A program made the translations under genes and the position numbers. DNA of 64,000 nucleotides from Agromyces sp. CF514. Lineage in GTDB: Bacteria > Actinomycetota > Actinomycetes > Actinomycetales > Microbacteriaceae. Shown one piece after another: positions 55,814 through 64,000 of this stretch. Location: NCBI RefSeq assembly GCF_900113185.1, contig NZ_FOZD01000001.1, positions 558,001 to 622,000 of the forward strand, given 5' to 3'. Under the pieces are notes generated by a model. That model had not been told where the DNA came from. It saw only the letters and a program-made list of their open reading frames with translations, and made no database searches. Numbering within the stretch: position 1 is the first letter of the stretch; each line of letters starts with the position of its first letter.

Positions 55814-56881
55814 GTGACTCAGACGACTCCCACCCCGACCCGAACCGGGCCGACCCCGGCCGAGGCCGGCTACTCGATGCCGGCCGAATGGGCGCCCCAC
55901 TCGGCCTGCGTCATGATCTGGCCGACCCGCCGCGAGCTCTGGCGCGAGCGATTCGAGGACGCGAAGCGCGACTACGCCGCCGTGGCCCGCGCGATCGCCG
56001 CGTTCGAGCCCGTGGTGATGCTCTGCAACCCCGGGCTCTCCGCCGAGGTGCGCAGCCTCTGCGGCGGCGGCGTCGAGGCCCTCGAGGTGCCGGTCGACGA
56101 CTCGTGGGCGCGCGACAGCGGACCCGCGTTCGTCACGAACGCGGCGGGCGAGCTCGCCGCGGTCAAGTTCGGCTTCAACGCGTGGGGCAATCGCTGGCAT
56201 CCGCACGACCAGGACGCCCTCGTGCCCGACCGGCTCGCCGCGCACTTGGGTGTGCCGCTCTTCGAGGCGCCCTTCGTGCTCGAGGGCGGCGCGTTCTTCG
56301 TCGACGGCGAGGGAACGCTCATCACGACCGAGCAGTGCCTGCTGAACCCCAACCGCAACCCGCATCTCTCGAAGGCCGAGATCGAGCAGGGCCTGCGCGA
56401 CTACCTCGGCGTCTCGACCGTGATCTGGCTGCCCTTCGGCCACAGCCTCGACGTCGGCCCGGCCGGCACCGACGGACACGTCGACGGCGTCGCCCAGTAC
56501 CTCGCCCCGGGAAGGGTGCTGCTCGAGGTCCCGTCGGATCCGCGCTCGGGCGAGTACGACCGCGCCCGCGCGAACCTCGCGCGCCTGCAGGCATCCCACG
56601 ACGCTGCCGGCCGTCCGCTCGAGATCGAGCACCTCGACCCCGATCTCGCCGCCGAGGTCTCCTACGCGAACCACTACCTCGCGAACGGCGCGGTCATCGT
56701 GCCGGTCGGCGGGGACGGCCCCGAGGGCGACGAGCGCGACGCGCCCGTGCTCGAGTTCCTCGCGCGGATGCACCCCGACCGCGAGATCGTCGGCGTGCCG
56801 GGCGAGACGATCGCCTTCGGCGGCGGCGGCCCCCACTGCATCACCCAGCAGGTGCCTGCCGCAGGTCCGGCCAGGGGATAG
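55814..56881 (+). CDS. aguA: Agmatine deiminase, cytosolic
   Basis: A 355-residue enzyme that converts agmatine to N-carbamoylputrescine and ammonia. The sequence is a full-length match to the AguA pattern: EWAPHSACVMIWPTRRELW, VPVDDSWARDSGPAF, FNAWGNRWHPHDQD, LEGGAFFVDGEGTLI, TTEQCLLNPNRNPH, TDGHVDGVAQYL and FGGGGPHCITQQVP with the catalytic cysteine. There is no signal peptide. GTG 55814 has GGAGG eight bases upstream. It differs from the exported copy (48476-49624) in lacking the Tat leader and in having the usual TEQC segment. No N-carbamoylputrescine amidase gene was seen in the window. Confidence 0.94.
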   Translation: MTQTTPTPTRTGPTPAEAGYSMPAEWAPHSACVMIWPTRRELWRERFEDAKRDYAAVARAIAAFEPVVMLCNPGLSAEVRSLCGGGVEALEVPVDDSWARDSGPAFVTNAAGELAAVKFGFNAWGNRWHPHDQDALVPDRLAAHLGVPLFEAPFVLEGGAFFVDGEGTLITTEQCLLNPNRNPHLSKAEIEQGLRDYLGVSTVIWLPFGHSLDVGPAGTDGHVDGVAQYLAPGRVLLEVPSDPRSGEYDRARANLARLQASHDAAGRPLEIEHLDPDLAAEVSYANHYLANGAVIVPVGGDGPEGDERDAPVLEFLARMHPDREIVGVPGETIAFGGGGPHCITQQVPAAGPARG

Positions 56882-57009
56882 CGGCGAGATCGTGGGCGGG
56901 CCGTGCGCGGCCCGCCCACGGCATCCGCTCGACCTCCGCCATTCGGTTGACGGGGGTGGGCGGCCCCCAGCCCTATCGTGGGCAGGGTGGGGGCACGGAG
57001 GGGATGGCG

Positions 57010-58677
57010 ATGACCGCAGGCGAGCACGAACAGCAGGGGCGCACGGGCACCCGACGGTGGATCGGGCTCTGGGTGCTCGCGTCGGCACTGTCGATGATCG
57101 TGCTCGACGGCACGATCGTGGGCGTCGCGCTGCCGACGCTCATCACCGACCTCGACCTCGACTTCAGCGAGGCGCAGTGGGTCAACGGCATCTACTCGGT
57201 CGTGTTCGCCGCGCTGCTGCTGACCGCCGGGCGCCTCGGCGACCGCCTCGGACGGCGGAGCGCGATGTTCGCGGGCATCGCGCTGTTCCTGCTGGGCAGC
57301 CTGCTCGCGTCGCTCGCCACGGGTGGCGACTCGCTCATCTTCGCGCGGTTCGTGCAGGGCATCGGCGGCGCGTTCATCCTCCCGGCGACCCTGTCGACCG
57401 TCAACGCGACCTTCCGCGGGCGGGATCGCGCCGTCGCGTTCGGCGTGTGGGGCGCGGTCATCTCGGGCGTCGCCGCGCTCGGCCCGCTGCTCGGCGGCTG
57501 GCTCACCGAGTCGTTCGGGTGGCAGTGGATCTTCCTCGTGAACCTGCCCTTCGGCATCGCGATCGTGATCGCCGCGCTCTTCACGGTCGACGACACCCGA
57601 GCCCACGTCACGAGCCCGGGGCTCGACGTCGACGGCCTGCTGCTCTCGGCGATCGGCTTCGGCGCCCTCGTGTTCGGCCTGATCGAGGGCGGGTCGCTCG
57701 GCTGGTGGGCGCCAGAGCAGCCGTTCGTGCTGTTCGGCTGGACCTGGCCCGCCGACTGGCCCCTCTCGCCCGTGCCGATCGCGCTCGCCGTCGGCGTCGT
57801 GTCGCTCGTGCTCTTCGTGCTGTGGGAGCGCCACCGGGCGCGCAACGGCCGCTCGGCGATCCTCGACGTTCGGCTCTTCTCGGTGCCGACCTTCACCTGG
57901 GGCAACCTCGTCGCGCTCTGCGTCGCTGTCGGCGAGTTCGGCATCCTCTTCGTGCTGCCCCTCTTCATCGTCAACGCGCTCGGACTGTCGACGCTCACCG
58001 CCGGGCTGGTGCTCGCCGCGATGGGACTCGGCGCGTTCGCGTCGGGCGCCTCGGCCAGGCACCTCTCGGAGCGGTTCGGAGCGCCGAACGTCGTGCTGAT
58101 GGGCCTCGGCATCGAGTTCGTCGGCGCCGTCGCGGCCGCGCTGCTGCTCGGACCCGACCTGTCGGGGTGGTGGCTCGCCGCCGTGCTCGCCCTCTACGGG
58201 CTCGGGCTCGGGCTCGCCTCGGCGCAGCTCACCGGCACGGTGCTCGCCGACATCCCGCCAGAGCAGTCGGGTCAGGGCTCCGCGACCCAGAGCACGGTGC
58301 GCCAGGTCGGCTCCGCGCTGGGCACCGCGGTCATCGGCGCGGTGCTCGCCGCAGGGCTCGCATTCGCGTTGCCCGCGCAGCTCGACGGGCAGTCCGGGCT
58401 GCCGGCCTCGGCCGAGCAGCAGGTCATCGACGCGACCGAGCTGTCGGCGGGCGCGAACATCCCCGCGCTGCGCGAACAGGGCACCGACGGACAGCTGGGT
58501 GAGGCCGGGCCGGCGGTCGCCGACGCGCTCTCGGCCGGCATGGCGGATGCGTCGCGCTGGGCGCTGCTCGCGGCATCCGTGTTCCTGCTGTTCGGCGCGG
58601 GCTTCGCGCTGCAGCTTCGCGCCCGGTCTCGACGTCGTCCGACCGCCGCCGAGTCGTCGGCGGTCAGCGACCGCTGA
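57010..58677 (+). CDS. MFS multidrug-type exporter, DHA2 (14-helix) family
   Basis: A 555-residue drug:proton antiporter-like protein. It has the DHA2 hallmarks: LDGTIVGVALPTLITDL in helix 1, the loop motif GRLGDRLGRRSAM, QGIGGAFILPATLS, a motif C region GVWGAVISGVAALGPLLGGWL in helix 5, and about 14 helices in total. I prefer ATG 57010, since GGAGGGG lies eight bases upstream; ATG 57004 is immediately adjacent to it. It follows the agmatine deiminase gene after 128 bases on the same strand, but I see no TetR palindrome before it. It may export an amine, drug or other amphiphile; there is no direct evidence. The 3' end overlaps the next gene by 14 bases. Confidence 0.9.
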   Translation: MTAGEHEQQGRTGTRRWIGLWVLASALSMIVLDGTIVGVALPTLITDLDLDFSEAQWVNGIYSVVFAALLLTAGRLGDRLGRRSAMFAGIALFLLGSLLASLATGGDSLIFARFVQGIGGAFILPATLSTVNATFRGRDRAVAFGVWGAVISGVAALGPLLGGWLTESFGWQWIFLVNLPFGIAIVIAALFTVDDTRAHVTSPGLDVDGLLLSAIGFGALVFGLIEGGSLGWWAPEQPFVLFGWTWPADWPLSPVPIALAVGVVSLVLFVLWERHRARNGRSAILDVRLFSVPTFTWGNLVALCVAVGEFGILFVLPLFIVNALGLSTLTAGLVLAAMGLGAFASGASARHLSERFGAPNVVLMGLGIEFVGAVAAALLLGPDLSGWWLAAVLALYGLGLGLASAQLTGTVLADIPPEQSGQGSATQSTVRQVGSALGTAVIGAVLAAGLAFALPAQLDGQSGLPASAEQQVIDATELSAGANIPALREQGTDGQLGEAGPAVADALSAGMADASRWALLAASVFLLFGAGFALQLRARSRRRPTAAESSAVSDR

Positions 58678-59473
58678 GCTGCCCGACGAGCGGCCCGAGC
58701 CGCGCGGCGTGCTCGTGCGACATCGTGAAGTAGGAGACCCCTGCCGTCTCGCGCAGCTGCTCGAGGTGCTCCGCGTCTCGCTCGTCGTCGCCCGAGAGCA
58801 GGGCGGCGGCTCCTGCGTCGCGCAGCCCGTCCGGGGTCAGTCCCAGCCGGAGACGCAGCCACTCGGGCAGGTCGTCGCCGACCCCGGCGATCTGGAGCGC
58901 GATCTCGAGGTCCGCCCCGGCTCGCGCGCGTGCCCGGGCGGTCAGGGCGGCGACCTCGTCGACCGAGGCGGTCGGCGGCACGGCGAGGGCCAGCGTCGTG
59001 GCGAAGGCGCCGGCGAGTCGCAGCATCCGGTCGCCGCTTCCGGCGATGACGACGGGGACGTCGGGCAGCTCGGCACGGGCAGCGGCGGCGGTCGCCTCGA
59101 CCGCGTCGACGCGTCTGGCCGGTGCGCCCCACTCGACGCCGAGTCGAGCCGCATCGTGCTCGCCGCCCGGCCGCCCGGCGCCCAGGCCGAGTTCGAACCG
59201 GCCGCCCGACAGCTCGTGCAGGGTGGTGGCGTCCCGCACCGTCTCGGCGGGCGAGCGGAGCGGAGCGGCCAGCACCCAGGTGCCGAGGTGCAGGCGCTCG
59301 GTCGCCGTCGCCGCGGCGGAGAGCGCGAGCAGCGGCGACGCCGTCTGCAACGTGTCCGGCACGAGCAGCGTCGAGAAGCCGAGCTGCTCGAGCTCCCGGG
59401 CCGTGGCCGCCCACGAGGCCGCCGACGCGCGTCGTCCGACGACCGCGCCGAACCTGAAGGGATGTCTCGTCAT
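58664..59473 (-). CDS. Luciferase-like (LLM-class) flavin-dependent oxidoreductase
   Basis: A 269-residue protein with the TIM-barrel LLM fold: FRFGAVVGRRASAASWAATARELEQLGFSTLLVPD, the strand LHLGTWVLAAPLRSPAETVRDATTLHELSGGRFELGLGAGRPG (shown as two parts of one region), VIAGSGDRMLRLAG and VSYFTMSHEHAARL. This short type resembles F420-dependent TIGR03621-like enzymes common in actinobacteria. The cofactor is probably F420 rather than FMN, but that is inference. ATG 59473 lies six bases after CAGGAT, so it may be leaderless. It is convergent with the MFS gene, with a 14-base overlap. Confidence 0.85.
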   Translation of the reverse strand: MTRHPFRFGAVVGRRASAASWAATARELEQLGFSTLLVPDTLQTASPLLALSAAATATERLHLGTWVLAAPLRSPAETVRDATTLHELSGGRFELGLGAGRPGGEHDAARLGVEWGAPARRVDAVEATAAAARAELPDVPVVIAGSGDRMLRLAGAFATTLALAVPPTASVDEVAALTARARARAGADLEIALQIAGVGDDLPEWLRLRLGLTPDGLRDAGAAALLSGDDERDAEHLEQLRETAGVSYFTMSHEHAARLGPLVGQLSGR

Positions 59474-59603
59474 GGCTCGATCCTGCGCCGGGAGATGCGG
59501 CGCCGCATCCGCTCGTGGGCGGCATCGCGCGTACTCCGCCGGGTGTACGCGGCGGCTCGCAGGACCAGGCGGGGCGAGGCGCGTGGAGCGGTCGTGCGAG
59601 TTC

Positions 59604-60287
59604 CTACGGTTCGAAGCGGTAGCCCATGCCCGGCTCGTTCAGGAAGTGGCGCGGCTCCGACGGCACCGGCTCGAGCTTGCGGCGCAACTGCGCCACGTAC
59701 AGCCGCAGGTAGCCCGCGTCGTTGGCGTGGTACGGCCCCCACACCTCGCCGAGCAGCATCTGCCGCGTGAGCAGCTTGCCCGGGTTGCGCAGGAACAGCT
59801 CGAGCAGGCGCCACTCGGTCGGGGTCAGGCGCACGGATGCCGCGGGGTCGGCGTCGTCGCGGATCGTCTTCGCCGCGAGATCCACGGTGAGGTCGCCGAT
59901 GCGGACCGTCGCGGCATCCGACCCCTCTTCGGAGACCGAGCGGGCGCGGGCGCGGATGCGGGCGAGCAGCTCGTCCATGGCGAACGGCTTCGTGACGTAG
60001 TCGTCGGCGCCCGCGTCGAGCGCGTCGACCTTCTCGGCGGAGTCGGTGCGGCCGGAGAGCACGAGGATCGGCACCTTGGACCACGCACGCACCGCGCGGA
60101 TCACGTCGAGGCCGTCGACCCGGGGCATGCCGAGGTCGAGCAGGATGAGGTCGGGGTGGGCGTTCGCGGCGAGGTCGAGCGCCTCGGCTCCGTCGTGGGC
60201 GGCGACGACCTCGTAGCCGCGGGCGGCGAGCGTGATGCGCAGGGCCCGCTGCAGCTGGTCGTCGTCGTCGGCGAGGAGGATCCTCAC
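59604..60287 (-). CDS. kdpE: KdpE response regulator
   Basis: A 227-residue OmpR/PhoB-type response regulator that turns on kdpFABC when potassium is scarce. The receiver domain has acidic pocket ADDDD, phospho-acceptor Asp51 in LLDLGMP, and Lys in the VTKPFAMDELLARI segment. The winged-helix domain has SVRLTPTEWRLLELFLRNPG and HANDAGYLRLYVAQLRRKL. The start ATG 60287 overlaps the kdpD stop. It is assigned as KdpE from gene order and sequence pattern. Confidence 0.94.
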   Translation of the reverse strand: MRILLADDDDQLQRALRITLAARGYEVVAAHDGAEALDLAANAHPDLILLDLGMPRVDGLDVIRAVRAWSKVPILVLSGRTDSAEKVDALDAGADDYVTKPFAMDELLARIRARARSVSEEGSDAATVRIGDLTVDLAAKTIRDDADPAASVRLTPTEWRLLELFLRNPGKLLTRQMLLGEVWGPYHANDAGYLRLYVAQLRRKLEPVPSEPRHFLNEPGMGYRFEP

Positions 60288-62839
60288 GGCGCCTCCTTCG
60301 GGGTCGGGTCGGAATCGGATGCCTCGGGCGAGCCGACCGGCCCGGATCCGGCCGGGCCGTCGCCCGAGCCGGGCACGGGCAGCGTCACGACCATCGTGAG
60401 CCCGCCGCCGGGGGTGTCCTCGACCTCGAGGCGGCCCCGCATGCCCTCGACGAACCCCTTCGAGAGCGCGAGGCCGAGGCCGAGGCCGGTGTCGTTGTCG
60501 GTGTCGCCGAGGCGCTGGAAGGGCGTGAAGATCTCATCGCGACGCTCTGGCGGCACGCCGGGCCCGCGGTCGACCACGCGCAGTTCGGACTCCTCGCGGA
60601 ACGAGCTCGTGGCCACGCGCACGCGCTCGCCGGCCGGGCTGTGGCGCACCGCGTTGGCGAGCAGGTTCACGACGACGCGCTGGAGCAGCACGCCGTCGGC
60701 CAGCACCGGCTCGGTGTCGTCGGCGAGGTCGAGCTCGACGTCGCCGGGGCCGAGCGCGAGCTCGTCGAGTGCGGCGAACACGACGTCGGCGAGGTGCGTC
60801 GGCGCGAGCGAGACGCCGAGGGCGCCGGCCTGGACCCGGCTGACGTCGAGCAGGTCCGTGACGAGCGACGCGAGCGCGTCGAGGCTCTCGGCCGCCGTGT
60901 CGAGCAGTTCGGCGCGGTCGGATGCCTCGAGCCCGAGGTCGGGGGTGCGCAGCGCGCTCACGGCGGCCGACGCCGAGGTGAGCGGGCGCCGCAGGTCGTG
61001 GCCGACCGCCGCGAGCAGCGCCGAGCGCACGCGGTCGGTCTCGGCGAGCACGCCCGCGGTGGAGGCGGCCGACGCGAGCGCGCCGTGCTCGAGCGCCTGC
61101 TCGATCTGCGTCGAGATGACCTGCAGCAGGCGTCGTTCGCCCGCCTCGAGGTCGCGCCCGTGCAGCTCGAGCACCGCGCCGCCCTCGAGCGCGACGTTCG
61201 TGACCCGGTCGTCCGGGGTGGGTTCGCCGTCGGCGACGCGCGCGGTGCCGTCGATGACGAGCCGCACGCCGCTGAGGCCGAACGCCTCGCGCGTGCGGGT
61301 GACCATGGCCTGCAGGGCGTCTTCGCCTCGCAGCACGCTGCCGGCCATGCCCGCGAGCAGCTGCGACTCGGCCGCCGCGCGGCGGGCCTCGCGCGTGCGC
61401 CTGGCCGCCTGGTCGACGACGTAGCTCACGAGCAGCGCGTTCGCGACGTAGAACACGAGCGCGAGGAACTGCCGCGGGTCGGCGATCGTGAGGGTATGCA
61501 CGGGCGCGACGAAGAGGTAGTTCAGGGTCAGGCCCGACAGCACGGCGGCGAAGAGCGCGGGCCAGATGCCGCCCACGAGCGCGACGACGATGACGAGCAG
61601 CTGGTAGGCGAGCACGTCGCTCGTGATCGACGCCTCGGTGTGCTGGGTCACGAGCAGCCAGCTCAGCAGCGGGCCGGCGACGAGCGCGATCGCGGCGCCC
61701 CCGATGAGCCGACGTCGGCCGAGCGACCCCCCGAGCTTCGGCAGGGAGAACCGCGATCCGGCCGACGCATGCGTGACGATGTGCACGTCGATGTCGCCCG
61801 ACTCGCGGATGACGGTGGCGCCGATGCCCGGGCCCGACAGGGCGGCGGCCAGGCGCGAACGGCGGCTCACGCCGATGACGAGCTGCGTGGCATCCGACGC
61901 CTTGGCGAACTCGACGAGCGCGCGCGGCACGTCTTCGCCGACGACCTGGTGGAAGCTGCCGCCCAGCTGTTCGACGAGCGTGCGCTGCGCATCGAGGGCT
62001 CCCGGATGCCGCGGGCGCATGCCGTCGGGATTCGTCACGTGCACCGCGAGCAGCACCCCGCCCGACGAGCGCGACGCGATGCGCGCACCGCGTCGCAGCA
62101 GCGTCTCGCCTTCCGGTCCGCCGGTAAGGGCGACGACGACGCGCTCGCGCGCCTCCCACTTGCGGTCGATGCCGTGCTCAGCGCGGTAGGCCTTCAGCGC
62201 GGAGTCGACCTCGTCGGCGAGCCAGAGCAGGGCGAGCTCGCGCAGGGCCGTGAGGTTGCCGAGGCGGAAGTAGTTCGAGAGCGCGGCGTCGATGCGCTCG
62301 GCGGGGTAGACCAGGCCGCCGGCCAGGCGATCGCGCAGCGCCTGCGGGGCGAGGTCGACGACCTCGATCTGGTCGGCGTCGCGCAGCACCCGGTCGGGGA
62401 TCGTCTCGCGCTGCGGCACCCCCGTGATCTGGAGCACGACGTCGCCGAGCGACTCGATGTGCTGGGCGTTCACGGTCGAGATCACGTCGATGCCCGCGTC
62501 GAGCAGTTCGCCGACGTCCTGCCATCGCTTGGCGTTGCGGGAGCCGGGGGCGTTCGTGTGGGCGAGCTCGTCGACGAGGGCGATGGCCGGCCGGCGCGCG
62601 AGCACGGCGTCGAGGTCCATCTCGGCGAGGCCCATGCCGCGGTGCGTCACCTCGTGGCGGGGCACGACCTCGAGCCCGTCGACCATCGCCGCGGTCGCAC
62701 GTCGCCCGTGGGTCTCGACGAACGCCACGACGACGTCGTCGCCCTCGGCGGCGAGTCGCCTGCCCTCCTCGAGCATCGAGTAGGTCTTGCCGACGCCTGG
62801 GGCGGCGCCGAGCAGGACCCGAAGCCGCCCCTTCTTCAT
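60284..62839 (-). CDS. kdpD: KdpD sensor histidine kinase
   Basis: An 851-residue potassium and turgor sensor. The order is an N-terminal KdpD domain with Walker-like GAAPGVGKT and ELAHTNAPGSRNAKRW, a universal-stress-protein domain (about 240-370, VVALTGGPEGETLLRRG), a DUF4118 block of four helices (about 395-500), a GAF-like part, and the kinase core with phospho-acceptor His614 in GHDLRRPLTSA, NLLANAVRHSP, RGPGVPPERR and GLGLGLALSKGFVEGM. All signature residues are present. It lies between kdpC and kdpE with tight spacing. Confidence 0.96.
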   Translation of the reverse strand: MKKGRLRVLLGAAPGVGKTYSMLEEGRRLAAEGDDVVVAFVETHGRRATAAMVDGLEVVPRHEVTHRGMGLAEMDLDAVLARRPAIALVDELAHTNAPGSRNAKRWQDVGELLDAGIDVISTVNAQHIESLGDVVLQITGVPQRETIPDRVLRDADQIEVVDLAPQALRDRLAGGLVYPAERIDAALSNYFRLGNLTALRELALLWLADEVDSALKAYRAEHGIDRKWEARERVVVALTGGPEGETLLRRGARIASRSSGGVLLAVHVTNPDGMRPRHPGALDAQRTLVEQLGGSFHQVVGEDVPRALVEFAKASDATQLVIGVSRRSRLAAALSGPGIGATVIRESGDIDVHIVTHASAGSRFSLPKLGGSLGRRRLIGGAAIALVAGPLLSWLLVTQHTEASITSDVLAYQLLVIVVALVGGIWPALFAAVLSGLTLNYLFVAPVHTLTIADPRQFLALVFYVANALLVSYVVDQAARRTREARRAAAESQLLAGMAGSVLRGEDALQAMVTRTREAFGLSGVRLVIDGTARVADGEPTPDDRVTNVALEGGAVLELHGRDLEAGERRLLQVISTQIEQALEHGALASAASTAGVLAETDRVRSALLAAVGHDLRRPLTSASAAVSALRTPDLGLEASDRAELLDTAAESLDALASLVTDLLDVSRVQAGALGVSLAPTHLADVVFAALDELALGPGDVELDLADDTEPVLADGVLLQRVVVNLLANAVRHSPAGERVRVATSSFREESELRVVDRGPGVPPERRDEIFTPFQRLGDTDNDTGLGLGLALSKGFVEGMRGRLEVEDTPGGGLTMVVTLPVPGSGDGPAGSGPVGSPEASDSDPTPKEAP

Positions 62840-62843
62840 GCGC

Positions 62844-63455
62844 CTACTCCCCGAGTGCTGCGAGGGCGAGGTTCAGCTCGAGCACGTTCACGGTCGGATC
62901 GCCCAGGTATCCGAGATCCCGTGCCTGAATCCTAGACTCCACGAGCTCGGCGACCTCGGCTTCGGGCAGGCCGCGCGCGGCGGCCACGCGCGCCACCTGG
63001 AGCCGCGCGTACTCGGGGCTGATGTGCGGGTCGAGCCCGGATGCCGAGGCGGTCAGCGCGTCGACCGGCACCTCGTCGGGCGCGACGCCCTCGAACGCGG
63101 CGACCTGTGCGCGACGCTCCCCGATGGCGGCGATTAGGTCGGCGTTCTCGGGTCCGTAGTTGCTGCCGCTCGACGCGCCGCCGTCGTAGCCGTCGCCCGC
63201 GGCGCTCGGCCTGGGCTGGAACCACTCGGGCAGGGGCGCGCCCTCGGCATCCGTGAAGGACTGGCCGATGAGCGACGAGCCGACGACCGTGCCGGAGCCG
63301 TCGCGGAGCATCGACCCGTTCGCCTGCGCCGGCAGCACGAGCTGGCCGATGCCGGTGATGACGAGCGTGTACGCGACGCCGAGCACCGCGGTGAAGATGA
63401 GCATCGCGCGGACGGCGACCCAGTGGGTGCGCACAGTGGTGCGAGTGGAGCTCAT
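62844..63455 (-). CDS. kdpC: KdpC, potassium-transporting ATPase subunit C
   Basis: A 203-residue single-span subunit that stabilises the KdpFABC potassium pump. It has a transmembrane helix at about 15-38 (AVLGVAYTLVITGIGQLVLP), then SSLIGQSFTDAEGAPLPEWFQPRPSAAGDGYDGGASSGSNYG (the conserved RPSA...SGGSN-type region) and VPVDALTASASGLDPHISPEYARLQ. ATG 63455 follows AAAGGAATCGAACC. It lies four bases upstream of kdpD. Confidence 0.96.
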   Translation of the reverse strand: MSSTRTTVRTHWVAVRAMLIFTAVLGVAYTLVITGIGQLVLPAQANGSMLRDGSGTVVGSSLIGQSFTDAEGAPLPEWFQPRPSAAGDGYDGGASSGSNYGPENADLIAAIGERRAQVAAFEGVAPDEVPVDALTASASGLDPHISPEYARLQVARVAAARGLPEAEVAELVESRIQARDLGYLGDPTVNVLELNLALAALGE

Positions 63456-63480
63456 GGTTCGATTCCTTTCGAGTCCGGGC

Positions 63481-64000
63481 CTAGAACCCGGGGATGAGGC
63501 TGACGACGAGGTCGATCAGCTTGATGCCGATGAAGGGGGCGATGATGCCGCCGAGGCCGTAGACCAGCAGGTTGCGGCTGAGGATCGCCGACGCACCGCC
63601 TGCCTGGTACTTGACGCCGCGCAGCGCGAGCGGGATCAGGATCACGATGATGATCGCGTTGAAGATGATCGCCGACAGGATCGCCGAGGCGGGCGAATGC
63701 AGCTGCATGACGTTCAGCACCGCGAGCCCCGGGAAGATGCCGGCGAACATGGCCGGGATGATCGCGAAGTACTTCGCGATGTCGTTCGCGATCGAGAACG
63801 TCGTGAGCGCTCCGCGCGTGATGAGCAGTTGCTTGCCGATGCGCACGATCTCGATGAGCTTCGTCGGGTCGGAGTCGAGGTCGACCATGTTGCCGGCCTC
63901 CTTCGCGGCCGACGTGCCCGTGTTCATCGCCACGCCGACGTCGGCCTGCGCGAGCGCCGGGGCGTCGTTCGTGCCGTCGCCGGTCATCGCGACGAGGTTG
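63481..64000 (-). CDS. kdpB: KdpB, potassium-transporting P-type ATPase, C-terminal part (5' end outside window)
   Basis: The catalytic subunit of the Kdp pump. Only the last 173 residues lie here. They include [22 protein letters not shown] (the P-type hinge motif GDGxNDAPAL, read as part of a longer run), [16 protein letters not shown] and three or four membrane helices ending [13 protein letters not shown]. The frame stays open to base 64000, so the gene continues beyond the window. The kdpC start is 25 bases downstream. Confidence 0.96.
   Translation of the reverse strand, partial: NLVAMTGDGTNDAPALAQADVGVAMNTGTSAAKEAGNMVDLDSDPTKLIEIVRIGKQLLITRGALTTFSIANDIAKYFAIIPAMFAGIFPGLAVLNVMQLHSPASAILSAIIFNAIIIVILIPLALRGVKYQAGGASAILSRNLLVYGLGGIIAPFIGIKLIDLVVSLIPGF

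Overview
The window is high-GC DNA (roughly 70% G+C) from an actinobacterium, most likely a member of Microbacteriaceae such as Agromyces, Microbacterium or a relative. The evidence is the codon choice (GAC, CTC and GTC dominate), many leaderless genes with a TANNNT box 6-7 bases before the start codon, two small DUF7882-like proteins of a type I associate with that family, and extreme enrichment of the 9-mer GGATGCCGC/GCGGCATCC on both strands. It looks like ordinary chromosome. I found no insertion sequence, phage, CRISPR array or origin.

Layout. 1-4.8 kb: the 3' end of serS, a HAD phosphatase, and two duplicated LytR-CpsA-Psr (LCP) genes, each followed by a serine tRNA. 4.8-9.8 kb: a small lipoprotein, a FetB-type permease and a very large secreted repeat protein. 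9.8-15.5 kb: DNA repair, with a bacterial end-joining pair (Ku and a three-domain LigD, divergent), a type IB topoisomerase and an SDR oxidoreductase. 15.8-16.9 kb: small proteins, including a convergent pair of paralogues. 17.0-23.5 kb: an alpha-glucoside utilisation locus (LacI regulator, GH13 glucosidase, binding protein, two permeases, no ATPase). 24.1 kb: tRNA-Arg(ACG).

24.4-38.2 kb is a probable catabolic island for an aromatic or similar ring compound. It holds a divergent amidohydrolase; a dienelactone hydrolase-FAD monooxygenase-SnoaL-like-fumarylacetoacetase-RidA operon; a ribose-type ABC importer with a DUF3500 protein; GntR and LysR regulators; and a homoprotocatechuate 2,3-dioxygenase-like extradiol dioxygenase. 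Three copies of a 13-bp motif (ATCGYRYRYGATC) precede the catabolic genes, the importer genes and gntR, and a T-N11-A palindrome lies between lysR and the dioxygenase. Together these give a testable regulatory circuit.

38.2-48.3 kb: mostly housekeeping genes (upp, tadA, a cation diffusion facilitator, proC, a GH20 hexosaminidase, MarR and winged-helix regulators). It also holds a candidate structured RNA with a kissing-loop pattern, and a palindromic -10 box that can drive two divergent leaderless genes.

48.4-57 kb is the other candidate system. An exported Tat-lipoprotein agmatine deiminase, a complete oligopeptide-type ABC importer, a TetR regulator and a second, cytosolic agmatine deiminase lie together. 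They share a palindrome, TTTGGAT-N3-ATCCAAA, found at three promoters and nowhere else that I noticed. This suggests one regulon for uptake and deimination of guanidino compounds on both sides of the membrane. The window ends with an MFS exporter, a luciferase-like oxidoreductase and the reverse-strand kdpB(partial)-kdpC-kdpD-kdpE potassium system.
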